Positions 15,998-24,289 of a stretch of DNA of 64,000 nt are shown here, piece by piece; positions within the stretch are counted from its first letter, which is position 1, and every line of letters begins with the position of its first letter. The notes beneath the pieces are model-generated. The model was not told the DNA's origin. It saw only the letters and a program-made list of their open reading frames with translations, and did no database searches. A program made the translations under genes and the position numbers. The DNA is from a virus, in the IMG/VR virus record IMGVR_UViG_3300020178_000002, positions 186,001 to 250,000 of that record. The stretch is one strand, 5' to 3'.

Positions 15998-18900
15998 ATG
16001 AAAAATCTAAGTCTGAGACCTGAGATCGAGTTATTTAAATTCTACCTAGCCATATATGGTTTTAAAAGAAAAGGGGGTTCTGAAAGAACTTTAAAAGCTG
16101 GAGCTGATTTATTGAAGAGAAGAACTGACATCAGAAACAATATTATAAAGTCTATTGTTTCGCCTCTTACAGAAGATGTACAGGTTTTTAAAACACTCCC
16201 TAACGTATTAAGAAATAGATTAAGAGGTTCGGCTGGGTCAGAGGAACAAGCTGTTGGCTTAGGTGAAATATTTTATAGTATCTGTTTATACTACTCAAGC
16301 AGAACAACCAAGGTAAAAGAAACCCTCACAGACTCAAAAGAGAGGGGCTATTTTCTGTCTGCTCTCCAAGCCTGTTCTAAAGAAGGTGTTTCACTAAATA
16401 TCTTAATGGGAGACAACCTAAAGGACAAGAGACTTAAGAAATGGGTTGAGAAAGCAAGTGTTGAAGTTAAAGAGTCTACACTTACAGAAGTAAAGGTAAA
16501 TCAACTTAAAGAAATTGAGACTATCTCTAAAGCAATTAAACTTATAGAGAGCAGAATAAAGTCTCCTGATACAACAGACATTGAAAGAATTTCTTTACTT
16601 AAGGAAAAAGAAAAGAGGATGCAATCGCTAGAATCTGCAACTGAAAAAATGGGAGAGGATTCTCCAGCAGCTCTTGCGGTTGTGACTTCTATCTTGAGTA
16701 AGAAATCTGACCACTTAACAGATACAGGTAAAAAGCAAGGTCTGAGCACCGAACAAGAAGACGTTCTTGTTTCAAAGGGAGAGCTAGAAGTTTCTGCTGG
16801 TGCAGGCTCGGGTAAAACTAAAGTGATTGCTAGTAAGGTAGCTTACACAATCCAAGAATTAAATGTCCCATCTGATAAAATGATTGTAGTGTCTTCAACA
16901 AAAGAAAGTTCAGATAACCTAAGAGAAAAGGTTATAAGCTACAGTGGTGCTAATTCAACAGGAAGATTTGTTGGGGTCACCCCAGAGTCCGTTGCATTCA
17001 GTATTCTTGATGAATCTGGTTATTTAAGAGACAAGAACCTTATTTTAGAAGAAGACTTGAGCGAGTGGGTGGATGCATCCATTGAGCAAGTAAGACAGGG
17101 CGAAGGCTCTGAAGCACCTGTAAAGCAAGCAATGTTAAGGAAAGCTTCTATTGGAGAAGATCCAAGACTAAAACCTCTCCTTATTAAAGTTGCAAGAGTC
17201 ATTGCTGAAAAGGCATATCTAACAGAAGCCCCTAATCTCCTGTCCTTAGTTTCTCCTGCTGTTAAAGAAATTTCAGATGGTGAGATTAAGCTTGCTGATG
17301 GCTCAGACTCTATATGGGATGATTTGAACTTTAGGTCTTCTATAAATGATTATATCTCTACCTCTCAAGGAAAAGAAATTCTCAAGTCTGCAAAACCATA
17401 CTCTCAGTTTAGTAGGTTTGCATCTATAGGTTCTAAACCACCTAAGTTAGCTTCTGGTAGGAATGAATGGTTTAACTTAGGTTTTGACCCTATGAGCAAT
17501 GTTTCTAAACCCAATACAAATGAGATGAAAAAGTATATCCTCCAGAAGCAAAAGCAAATGGTATCTGCTTCTGACCTCTGGGCTAAGAGAGATAAAAACC
17601 CACCTCTATCTATCAATCAACTCGAAAAGAGAATTGAAGAAGATATGAAGATAGCGACTTATGGTGCTTTTGAATATCTTAAGAAAGAACAAGGGTCTGT
17701 GGATAGGAGAGATTATGCATTACTTGCAAGTCAAGCTTTGATTGACAATCCTAAGATCTTGGAAAAGATGAATGAAAAGTATTCTCATATCTTTATAGAC
17801 GAAGCTCAGGATTTAAGTAAATCTGAAAAGACTATGTTTGACTTAATCGCAGGCTCTTTAGACCCTAAGACCTTAACTCCCAAAACAGCTTCTGCTGAAA
17901 GCTATTTGTTAATAGGTGACTCTAACCAAAAGAATACTAAAACTGCAAGTGAAGCCAAAAAAGCTGTTCTTACTACTAACTATAGGTCAAGACTGAATAT
18001 AGTAGAAGCAGCTAATAATATCATATCTCCAAGTCTCTTGAGTTGTGAAGCTAGTCCTTACAAAGATGGTGGAGAGATCTACTACAAGATATGTGAGGAA
18101 GGTCTTAGTCCAGGTAAAGAAGAAATAACTCAAGAGATCAAGCAAAAAGTTGAGTTTGAGGGTTGGGTTCACGACAATGAAAACCACAAGTTTGGAATTG
18201 TATGTAGATCCGAAAAAGAAGTAGTAGGGTATGCTTTAGAACTGATGATCAACAAAGTATCTTGTAGTACCAAACATGATATTTTAGATACAGGTTCTGT
18301 TAATGCTCTCACACATATTCTTGGCATAAAGTCTAACAACCCTCTTACTCAATATAAGTCTGTTTGTAATATACACAAATACTTAGACTTTAACCTGCCT
18401 GAAGACTTCAACGACTACCTTAACCCAGAGGGCGAAAGTGTATTAGATGCCCTCTTAAATGAAAGCTTTGCTTTCTCTAAGAGTAAAGAAGTGAAAAGCT
18501 ATGTAGATTACTTAATGAAAGTAATTGAGTATGAAGGAGATTTAGAAAGTCTTTTAGAGTATCTGGCTTTTGAAATCAAAGATGCAGATGACGAAGAGCT
18601 TTTCAAAAAGAATCTTTTAACAAAAGAGGAAAAGCTCTTTTTAGAGAAAGAAGCAATGGGAGAAAAAGTTAGCTCTTATGAGAAGCTTGAATACTTAAAG
18701 TCTGGTTTAGGATTAGTTGCTAGAATCTTCTCAGAGAAAGATTGGATGATTGAAGAAGGTCTTGATTATATGGAGAGCATGAAGAAAGTTTCTAAAATGT
18801 CTTCAAAAGAAAGAGACTTAAATAGAGTCTTAATCAGAACTTGTGAGCAGTGGAAAGGCTTAGAGTGTAGAGATATTTATGTTTCTATGACTCCCACAAG

Positions 18901-19123
18901 ATTCCCTAGAATAGGCTTAGATCTTCAAGGTGAAGAAAAGCTGGGTTATTTAGCTATCACAAGAGGGCAGGACAAAGTTAAAGTCCTTTGTGGAGGAGAC
19001 ACACCTTACTTAGTAGAGAAAGCCTGTTTACTCTCAGAAGAAGAATTCTTAAATAAAACCTCTCAACCAAAGAGTGCAAGCTTTGTTGATGCTATGACTC
19101 TTTGGTTAGAGGAGAATCAGTGA
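15998..19123 (+). CDS. UvrD/Rep-like superfamily 1A DNA helicase, 1041 aa
   Basis: An ATP-dependent 3'-5' type helicase by family. Seen: Q-motif region LSTEQEDVLV; Walker A AGAGSGKT (267-274); motif II DEAQD (601-605); motif III/IV LTTNYRSRLNIVEAANNI; and motif V/VI elements EQWKGLECRDIYVS and YLAITRGQDKVKV. All core motifs are present. Compared with UvrD/PcrA (about 720 residues) it has an N-terminal extension of about 240 residues that is helical and unassigned. It is a lone plus-strand gene whose 3' end overlaps the convergent Rad50-like gene by 7 bases. It likely acts in replication or recombination with the nearby RecA-like and Rad50-like proteins. Confidence 0.92.
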   Translation: MKNLSLRPEIELFKFYLAIYGFKRKGGSERTLKAGADLLKRRTDIRNNIIKSIVSPLTEDVQVFKTLPNVLRNRLRGSAGSEEQAVGLGEIFYSICLYYSSRTTKVKETLTDSKERGYFLSALQACSKEGVSLNILMGDNLKDKRLKKWVEKASVEVKESTLTEVKVNQLKEIETISKAIKLIESRIKSPDTTDIERISLLKEKEKRMQSLESATEKMGEDSPAALAVVTSILSKKSDHLTDTGKKQGLSTEQEDVLVSKGELEVSAGAGSGKTKVIASKVAYTIQELNVPSDKMIVVSSTKESSDNLREKVISYSGANSTGRFVGVTPESVAFSILDESGYLRDKNLILEEDLSEWVDASIEQVRQGEGSEAPVKQAMLRKASIGEDPRLKPLLIKVARVIAEKAYLTEAPNLLSLVSPAVKEISDGEIKLADGSDSIWDDLNFRSSINDYISTSQGKEILKSAKPYSQFSRFASIGSKPPKLASGRNEWFNLGFDPMSNVSKPNTNEMKKYILQKQKQMVSASDLWAKRDKNPPLSINQLEKRIEEDMKIATYGAFEYLKKEQGSVDRRDYALLASQALIDNPKILEKMNEKYSHIFIDEAQDLSKSEKTMFDLIAGSLDPKTLTPKTASAESYLLIGDSNQKNTKTASEAKKAVLTTNYRSRLNIVEAANNIISPSLLSCEASPYKDGGEIYYKICEEGLSPGKEEITQEIKQKVEFEGWVHDNENHKFGIVCRSEKEVVGYALELMINKVSCSTKHDILDTGSVNALTHILGIKSNNPLTQYKSVCNIHKYLDFNLPEDFNDYLNPEGESVLDALLNESFAFSKSKEVKSYVDYLMKVIEYEGDLESLLEYLAFEIKDADDEELFKKNLLTKEEKLFLEKEAMGEKVSSYEKLEYLKSGLGLVARIFSEKDWMIEEGLDYMESMKKVSKMSSKERDLNRVLIRTCEQWKGLECRDIYVSMTPTRFPRIGLDLQGEEKLGYLAITRGQDKVKVLCGGDTPYLVEKACLLSEEEFLNKTSQPKSASFVDAMTLWLEENQ

Positions 19124-20232
19124 TCGAGTCCTCTTTCACAAAGAGGGCAAATCTCACCCATAGAAGAAAGAAGACCCTCAAGATCTGCTACAATAGTAGC
19201 AAGGTTATCTTCTAGGGTAGAGATACTAGAGGCAAGAGCCTTTCTCTCTTTTGTGATATCTAAAGAGTCATCTGCTTTAATATCAGGAAGCTCTAAAGAT
19301 AAAACAGGTTCAATCTCTGAAATAGCCCCTAGAAGATCTTTTCTTTTAGACTGAACACTTTCTAAGGAAGAAGTGTCTGGGATTGATTCAGGGAGATCTG
19401 GGAAGCTTTCTAAGCCTACTCCTATAGACATTGTAGTCATGAAGTGTTTGTTTCTTTCAATATTTAATGCAGTCAGCTCTTTAAGAGATTCTTGCAAAGA
19501 AAGATCCACATTAGGGAGTTCTACATCACCAAGATCCTCTAGAATTTGAATGCTCCTTAGATACTGATTTCTCGCATCCCTAACTCTTGAAAGAGAGTCG
19601 GCTTGAGAAAGAAAGGTTTCTGCTTCTTCCTCAAGTAGGTTCTTTTCTTCTAAGATAGACTCTAAATCAGAAATACCTTCAAAGTTAGCTTCCTTTTCTT
19701 TTTCAAGAAGAAGATCTTCATTCTTAACTTTGAGTCTGGTCTTAGCTTTTCGAGTATCAGAGTTAGCTAGGTCAGAAGCCTTTTCAAGAGCCTGTATCTT
19801 TTCTACATCTGAAAGAGCAGAAGATAAGACACTTGGGGGCATATCTAAAAGAAAGATTTGCTCAAACTGTTTAGCAACTTGAGGCCAAACCTCTTTCCCA
19901 GAAACATCAACAGAGACTACACCAGATGCTTTTACCTCATCTGGAACAGAAGAACCTACCTTGTCTATGAGTTCTCCATCTACAAGGTAGTTGTTTACAC
20001 CCTTGCCTTTTCTCCATTCGATAGTCTTAGAGTCTCCAAAGTCAACAAGGACAGAAGAAAACTTCTCACCTATGCGAACATGAGAGTGCCCTCTAGTGTT
20101 AGAAAAGACTCCAGTTAAAGCTCTAGCACAGGCTGACTTACCTGTGTTATTAGCACCTGAGATAACAGTAAGTCCTTTTACCTCAAATTCTGCTTCTTTG
20201 ATGGACTGATAGTTTTCTATTTTCACTTTCAT
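19117..20232 (-). CDS. Rad50/SbcC-like ATPase ending at a zinc hook (half-length)
   Basis: The N-terminus is that of an SMC/Rad50-type ABC ATPase: MKVKIENYQSIKEAEFEVKG then Walker A GANNTGKS (26-33). A charged, heptad-rich coiled coil follows from about residue 140. The protein stops immediately after ICPLCERGLDH, so the zinc-hook CxxC (Cys362, Cys365) lies at the extreme C-terminus. The second coiled-coil arm with signature motif, Walker B and D-loop of full-length Rad50/SbcC is absent. Stop and downstream genes are clean, with no remnant of the missing half. Possible roles: a stand-alone zinc-hook ATPase, or one half of a split complex with the SbcD-like nuclease at 29790. The second half was not found here. 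Confidence 0.8.
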   Translation of the reverse strand: MKVKIENYQSIKEAEFEVKGLTVISGANNTGKSACARALTGVFSNTRGHSHVRIGEKFSSVLVDFGDSKTIEWRKGKGVNNYLVDGELIDKVGSSVPDEVKASGVVSVDVSGKEVWPQVAKQFEQIFLLDMPPSVLSSALSDVEKIQALEKASDLANSDTRKAKTRLKVKNEDLLLEKEKEANFEGISDLESILEEKNLLEEEAETFLSQADSLSRVRDARNQYLRSIQILEDLGDVELPNVDLSLQESLKELTALNIERNKHFMTTMSIGVGLESFPDLPESIPDTSSLESVQSKRKDLLGAISEIEPVLSLELPDIKADDSLDITKERKALASSISTLEDNLATIVADLEGLLSSMGEICPLCERGLDH

Positions 20233-20268
20233 ATGACACCTCTAAACTATCATACCTAGAAGATAGGG

Positions 20269-21480
20269 TTAGCTTCCAAAAATCTCATTGATTTCATCTA
20301 GAGCGTCACAAGCGTCACCTTCAAGAGCATTTGCATCAGAGGCATCTTCCACATCTTTGGTCTTAGAAGTGAGGTATGGCTTTACTTGTGCAAACATAGT
20401 AGACAACCAATCCTCTGGGAGAAGATTTCGGAAGTTATCAAGACCTTGACCTTTATACTCTTGACCACTCTTAGGGTCTGACCATGTATACCATGCACCA
20501 CCTTTTTTAATCAAGCCCACAGTGATTGCAAGCTCAAGGACAGTACGCTCATTGTCTACACCAATACCATTTACAAGGTAGAAGTCTGCTTCATGCTTAT
20601 AGGCATCTGAAACCTTACACTTATCCAGAACAGCACGAACAAGATTACCTTTTACAGTATCAATCATCTTATTTTGAAGACCATCCCACTCTTTACCTCT
20701 ATCCTTACCTACAACTTTAAGCATCATCTTTAGTGTAGAGTAGTAAGTCCAAGCTTGACCACCTTGTGGCTTGCGAGTAGGTCCGCCACCAAAGCCACCC
20801 ATACCACCAATCGCTTCACGCAACTGAGATATACCAATGACAGCAGTGCCTGTTTTAGAAATCACACGCTTGAATAAAGGTAAGAACTGAGACCATTGAC
20901 GAGCAAGCAAACCAACGGCTGCTTGGTCTCCAGCTTCTTTTTGAGCCATCTTCTCGGGCACACCTGCACCCACAGAGTCAACAACAATAAGATCAACCCC
21001 AGCTTGTGCAAACTTAACCATGAGCTTAAATCCTTGCTCAAGGGTTTCAGGCTGAAGAAGCATGAACTTGCTTTTGTCTGTGACAGGAACACCGAGTTTA
21101 GAAGCATAACGAGGTTCTACTTCATTTTCCCAGTCGATATACACACATGTACCACCTTCAGAACAAGCAGTTGCTGCTGTCTGTAAAGCGATAGTGGTTT
21201 TACCTGCACCAGCCAAACCATAAATGTTTGTAATGCGACCTCTTGGAATACCTGGACAAGGGCGAACACCTTGTGAGTTTTCTTTACCACCAATGAGGTA
21301 GTCAAGGGCAACAGAACCTGTGCTGATATGTGCCATAGAGCTTGACAGTGAGTCAATGTCGAGTTCAACAAGAGAGCTTTCGCTTTGTCCTTTTTCTGCT
21401 TCTTTTAGCACAGCAGAGAGGTCAATCCCTTTTTTTGTTTTAGCACTTGTACTTTTTTTGCTTGTGGCTTTCTTTGCCAT
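20269..21480 (-). CDS. uvsX: RecA/UvsX-like recombinase, 403 aa
   Basis: Strand-exchange recombinase of the RecA fold. Seen: MAHISTGSVALDYLIGG (the RecA entry motif), Walker A GLAGAGKT (88-95), a strand CVYIDWENEVEP, Walker B LIVVDSVGAG, the L1/L2 region ISQLREAIGGMGGFGGGPTR, and an acidic C-terminal tail. It should form filaments on ssDNA and pair homologous DNA for recombination-dependent replication and repair. A Lys/Ser/Thr-rich N-terminus (1-20) precedes the core. It is the upstream neighbour of the Rad50-like gene. An inverted repeat with AAGGTRAG half sites lies in its leader (21511-21534). The symbol follows phage usage; recA would be equally descriptive. Confidence 0.93.
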   Translation of the reverse strand: MAKKATSKKSTSAKTKKGIDLSAVLKEAEKGQSESSLVELDIDSLSSSMAHISTGSVALDYLIGGKENSQGVRPCPGIPRGRITNIYGLAGAGKTTIALQTAATACSEGGTCVYIDWENEVEPRYASKLGVPVTDKSKFMLLQPETLEQGFKLMVKFAQAGVDLIVVDSVGAGVPEKMAQKEAGDQAAVGLLARQWSQFLPLFKRVISKTGTAVIGISQLREAIGGMGGFGGGPTRKPQGGQAWTYYSTLKMMLKVVGKDRGKEWDGLQNKMIDTVKGNLVRAVLDKCKVSDAYKHEADFYLVNGIGVDNERTVLELAITVGLIKKGGAWYTWSDPKSGQEYKGQGLDNFRNLLPEDWLSTMFAQVKPYLTSKTKDVEDASDANALEGDACDALDEINEIFGS

Positions 21481-21510
21481 GTTTTAATCTCCTTATTAAA
21501 TACAGTAATA

Positions 21511-21534
21511 CTCACCTTATAAAATTAAGGTAAG
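21511..21534. promoter_or_regulatory. Inverted repeat in the recombinase leader
   Basis: CTCACCTTA and TAAGGTAAG flank a 6-base centre, forming an 8-of-9 base inverted repeat 30-54 bases before the recombinase start. The AGGTAA/AGGTGA half site recurs upstream of thyX, the DnaX-like gene, nrdB and others. It could be an operator or promoter element. Confidence 0.35.
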
Positions 21535-21604
21535 ACCTCAATAGTTTTTGTGTTCTTTTTAGGTGGGTGTTGCTTAACCTATAGAAATGTAAAGGACTTT
21601 CAAG

Positions 21605-21823
21605 ATGAAAAACGAAGACACCGATGAAATCATAGATTCCATACTCAACATACCTGATGTGGAAGGATTGCGTGAATGGAAGACTACACCGACACCTAGC
21701 AAGGTTGTTAAAGAAGTGAACATCATAGATTTGAAAGGCAAGAGATTTAAGTTTCCAGGTCATTTTTTAATGACAGAGGAAAATGGGTCTATTACCTTTC
21801 AAGCAAAGAAATTAAAAGAATAG
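21605..21823 (+). CDS. Small acidic protein, 72 aa
   Basis: A single plus-strand gene between two leftward operons, with AAAGGA upstream of its ATG. The N-terminus is acidic (EDTDEIIDSILNIPD), then a short beta region (KGKRFKFPGHFLMT). No recognised domain. Size and isolation are typical of an early phage modulator protein, but that is only a guess. Confidence 0.55.
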   Translation: MKNEDTDEIIDSILNIPDVEGLREWKTTPTPSKVVKEVNIIDLKGKRFKFPGHFLMTEENGSITFQAKKLKE

Positions 21824-21826
21824 TCT

Positions 21827-22276
21827 CTAGCGATTGTCCCCAGAACCACCAATAACACCCCTAGCTTTCCTATCTAACAGCTTGTCCATATTCTCCTCTG
21901 CAATCTGAGAGAGATTCAGACCAAGTTCATCAGCAAGACGAGCAGCATACCAAAGTACATCTCCGATTTCAGAGGACATAGCTTGTACCCATTCTTCTCT
22001 GGTCATTTTGCTATCTCCATCTCGAATCCATTTCTTCATCTTACCTGCAACCTCACCTGCTTCAGAAGCAATGCCTAGTGAAAGGTAGACCATAGCAAAT
22101 TCTTGTGGGTACTTTGCAGTCTGAGCTGTGGCTTTCTGATAGCCACTAAAAGTCTCGTTAGAGAAGGGAACAAGATTGTTCTCTTTGATATATGCTTCCA
22201 CACTCTCTACACTGCCAGCAGATTCAATAATATCTTTGAGAGTTAGAATTGTTTCAGATTTGTTTACAAATTTCAT
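21827..22276 (-). CDS. mazG: MazG-like nucleotide pyrophosphohydrolase
   Basis: I chose the ATG at 22276 (AAGGATC upstream); a frame to 22306 exists. The core IASEAGEVAGKMKKWIRD and EIGDVLWYAARLADELGL carries the ExxE and ExxD metal-binding residues of all-alpha NTP pyrophosphatases, and the ending LLDRKARGVIGGSGDNR is typical of phage and bacterial MazG-like proteins (the KRxxRGxxxGSGDxR tail). It would hydrolyse NTPs or dNTPs to monophosphates, or lower ppGpp signals as suggested for phage MazG. About 70 N-terminal residues precede the core. Confidence 0.88.
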   Translation of the reverse strand: MKFVNKSETILTLKDIIESAGSVESVEAYIKENNLVPFSNETFSGYQKATAQTAKYPQEFAMVYLSLGIASEAGEVAGKMKKWIRDGDSKMTREEWVQAMSSEIGDVLWYAARLADELGLNLSQIAEENMDKLLDRKARGVIGGSGDNR

Positions 22277-22313
22277 TTTTAGATCCTTGTATCTCTTAAA
22301 ACTCAAACAAGTC

Positions 22314-22781
22314 TTACAGGATTGGAGTTTGCTCAGAGTCAGAGGCTTCTTCTTCCTCTTCTTCAGGGTTCAAGTTAACATCAACTCTCCAATTACCATT
22401 ACGCTCAATCTCTTGAGAGAAGTAGAAGACATCTGGGGTTTGGATAAAGTATTTCATTTCTCCAGTCTTTTCATCTTCGACACCACCAATAAAGCAAAGA
22501 AGATGATCAAGCAAAGCTCTGCGGTGCTCATCATTCAACAATGCCCAACAGTCATTAGCGAGGGTGATTACAAACTTGTATTCACGTTCTCCAAGAACTG
22601 AAAGAATTGCAGGTGCTTTTGCAGTAGTACCCATGATTGGAGTCTCTCCCTTACGACTTGCTTTATCTTTGAAGATAATAGCAATGTCATCCATCACATC
22701 AACAAGGTGAGGATGGCAGTTTCCAACCAGATCGTGAAGAAGTTCATTTGTTAGGCTTGATGCTTTCCATTTTTCGGACAT
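22314..22781 (-). CDS. Phage metallopeptidase-family-like protein with degenerate active site
   Basis: The layout (helical N-terminus with NCHPHLVDVMDDIAIIFKDK, central FVITLANDCWALLNDEHRRA, then LLDHLLCFIGG) fits, from memory, the putative phage metallopeptidase family in which the last segment reads like LLDHELCH. Here the expected HExxH-type zinc site reads HLLCF, lacking the Glu and the second His. Catalysis is therefore doubtful. The C-terminus is acidic (EEEEEEASDSEQ). It is in the operon with MazG. An adaptor or inhibitor role after loss of activity is possible. Confidence 0.6.
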   Translation of the reverse strand: MSEKWKASSLTNELLHDLVGNCHPHLVDVMDDIAIIFKDKASRKGETPIMGTTAKAPAILSVLGEREYKFVITLANDCWALLNDEHRRALLDHLLCFIGGVEDEKTGEMKYFIQTPDVFYFSQEIERNGNWRVDVNLNPEEEEEEASDSEQTPIL

Positions 22782-22828
22782 AAATATTTCCTTTTTTAAG
22801 AGTTAAAGATGTTTCTTGTTATATGATT

Positions 22829-23074
22829 TCAATCTTCATCCTTGAAAAACTTGGACAAAGACTCTCTGACCTTTATATCTACCATTGTGAGTATACTTTC
22901 AATGTATAAAAATATGAGCATCATAAAACTAGGGTCTACACAAAGATATATTCTAGTAAACAGTTTCATCTGTTCAACACTTGCTTCATTGTCTTCACTG
23001 AAAATAAAAGTAGTGTCTCCATCTTTGTGTACTACTATTATAATATCTTCTTTGCTGATGTTTTCATCTTCCAT
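22829..23074 (-). CDS. Hypothetical protein, 81 aa
   Basis: The ATG directly follows the TGA of the upstream gene, so translation is probably coupled. The protein has a beta-rich start (DIIIVVHKDGDTTFIFSEDN) and a hydrophobic middle (PSFMMLIFLYIESILTMV) that could be a membrane helix or a buried core helix. No family recognised. An opposing frame covers the same bases but lacks an SD. Confidence 0.5.
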   Translation of the reverse strand: MEDENISKEDIIIVVHKDGDTTFIFSEDNEASVEQMKLFTRIYLCVDPSFMMLIFLYIESILTMVDIKVRESLSKFFKDED

Positions 23075-23404
23075 TCAAATACCACTTTCTAAGTAACTCT
23101 CTCGAATAAGATGGAGTACCTTATTTCCCACTTCATGGTATTTTGTTTTACCATTGTAAACCACACCCCACATCTTATCTTTACAAATAATGTTGTGATA
23201 CCATGATCTCTCATTTTGTAGAGTAACAATAACCCTCATTTGATTGCACTCTCTATGAACGAATTCAAATAGCTTATCTGGGGGGTTTAAGTAAACAAGC
23301 TCATACCCTGCTTCCTCTAAAAGAACAATAAGATAAGTAGGGTAAGAAAAATCCCCTATATATTCCAGACACACACGCTTTCCATTTTTGATTTCAGATA
23401 ACAC
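23075..23404 (-). CDS. Hypothetical protein, 109 aa, with hairpin-masked RBS
   Basis: Starts with GTG at 23404, nine bases after AGGAGG. That SD lies inside a perfect 8-base-pair hairpin (23414-23439), suggesting translational control. The protein looks like a compact alpha/beta domain (RVCLEYIGDFSYPTYLIVLL; MRVIVTLQNERSWYHNI). No recognised family. It is followed without a gap by the 81-residue gene. Confidence 0.6.
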   Translation of the reverse strand: MLSEIKNGKRVCLEYIGDFSYPTYLIVLLEEAGYELVYLNPPDKLFEFVHRECNQMRVIVTLQNERSWYHNIICKDKMWGVVYNGKTKYHEVGNKVLHLIRESYLESGI

Positions 23405-23413
23405 AACATCTTG

Positions 23414-23439
23414 CCTCCTGTTTCTTTGACTACAGGAGG
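23414..23439 (-). promoter_or_regulatory. Hairpin that can mask the ribosome binding site of the 23404 gene
   Basis: On the minus strand CCTCCTGT and ACAGGAGG pair perfectly around a 10-base loop. The second arm contains the AGGAGG SD nine bases before the GTG start. It has no U-tract, so it is unlikely to be a terminator. Possible RNA switch, thermometer or protein-binding site. Confidence 0.45.
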
Positions 23440-23456
23440 AGAGTATCTAACCTATA

Positions 23457-23723
23457 TTAATCTGAATCTGTGACTAGGAAGCCCATCTTTCTTAGTCTTA
23501 GAGATAAGTCTGCTAGCTTTAAAGGGTCATTTGAAGTAACTATCAATCTGTTTTCATTAACAATTTGAACAGACCAGCCTTCATAGATTAAAGACCTAAC
23601 AAATTTCTCTGGGAATGGGGAGTCTTTTGCATGCACAGTAATATCATATTGATGTTGCATCACACTCTCTATCCACTTTTTGACAATATTCTTGGGCAGA
23701 ACAGCTTTTTCTTCTTTATTCAT
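23457..23723 (-). CDS. Hypothetical protein, 88 aa
   Basis: A short alpha/beta protein (VKKWIESVMQHQYDITVHAK; EGWSVQIVNENRLIVTSNDP). Its start overlaps the end of the two-HTH regulator gene by four bases (ATGA), so it belongs to the same transcript as the regulator and the NusG-like factor. No domain recognised. Confidence 0.6.
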   Translation of the reverse strand: MNKEEKAVLPKNIVKKWIESVMQHQYDITVHAKDSPFPEKFVRSLIYEGWSVQIVNENRLIVTSNDPLKLADLSLRLRKMGFLVTDSD

Positions 23724-24289
23724 ATGATAACCTTCTTTTGAACAAAAGAATCAGGGTCTGTTCTGAGTAATGTAAGATTGTCCCCAACTATCTTCATAGA
23801 CAGATAAACATCTTCTAAGTTTGGGGCTTGAGATAAGCTTTGCATACATTTTAGAAACCTGTACCTGACTTTCCCTTGAGTGTCTCCAAGCATTCGAGCA
23901 ACATGGCTCTGACTAGAGTACAGGTATAAATAAACAAGAACATCTATGTCTTTTTGGTCAGTGAAGAATCCCCTAAGACGCTTCCTAAGCTCTTCTTCTG
24001 TGTATAGGGAAATTTGAAGATAGATTTTGAGTCTTTCTATACCTCTATTGATACGATAATGAACATTAGGCTGGGTATATCCAAAGATTTTACCTAAGAG
24101 AGCTTGGCTAACACCTTTCAACAAATGAAGCTCTACCATATCTGCTTCTACTGGAGATATTAAACTCATGTGACCTAGTATCTCTTGAACTTGGTAATCC
24201 GTTTCTGGTGCTACATATGTGCTATATGAGGGAAGGCTATTAAGACCTTGATCCGAAGAGAAGATTTCTTCCATTAGTTTAGCATCCAT
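23720..24289 (-). CDS. Transcription factor with two sigma4-like helix-turn-helix domains
   Basis: Residues about 38-92 read as a sigma-70 region 4 type HTH: SPVEADMVELHLLKGVSQAL, then LGKIFGYTQPNVHYRINRGI and ERLKIYL. A second, weaker copy at about 105-150 (DIDVLVYLYLYSSQSHVARM, LGDTQGKVRYRFLKCMQSL) has the same length and spacing. No sigma region 2 is present, so it is not a complete sigma factor. It could bind promoters or the host RNA polymerase flap. It overlaps the NusG-like gene by 11 bases, and the pairing suggests a phage transcription control unit. Confidence 0.75.
   Translation of the reverse strand: MDAKLMEEIFSSDQGLNSLPSYSTYVAPETDYQVQEILGHMSLISPVEADMVELHLLKGVSQALLGKIFGYTQPNVHYRINRGIERLKIYLQISLYTEEELRKRLRGFFTDQKDIDVLVYLYLYSSQSHVARMLGDTQGKVRYRFLKCMQSLSQAPNLEDVYLSMKIVGDNLTLLRTDPDSFVQKKVII

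Noticed and set aside
22842-23096. 84-codon plus-strand frame antisense to 22829-23074
   Set aside because: No SD; the minus-strand frame directly follows its operon neighbour.
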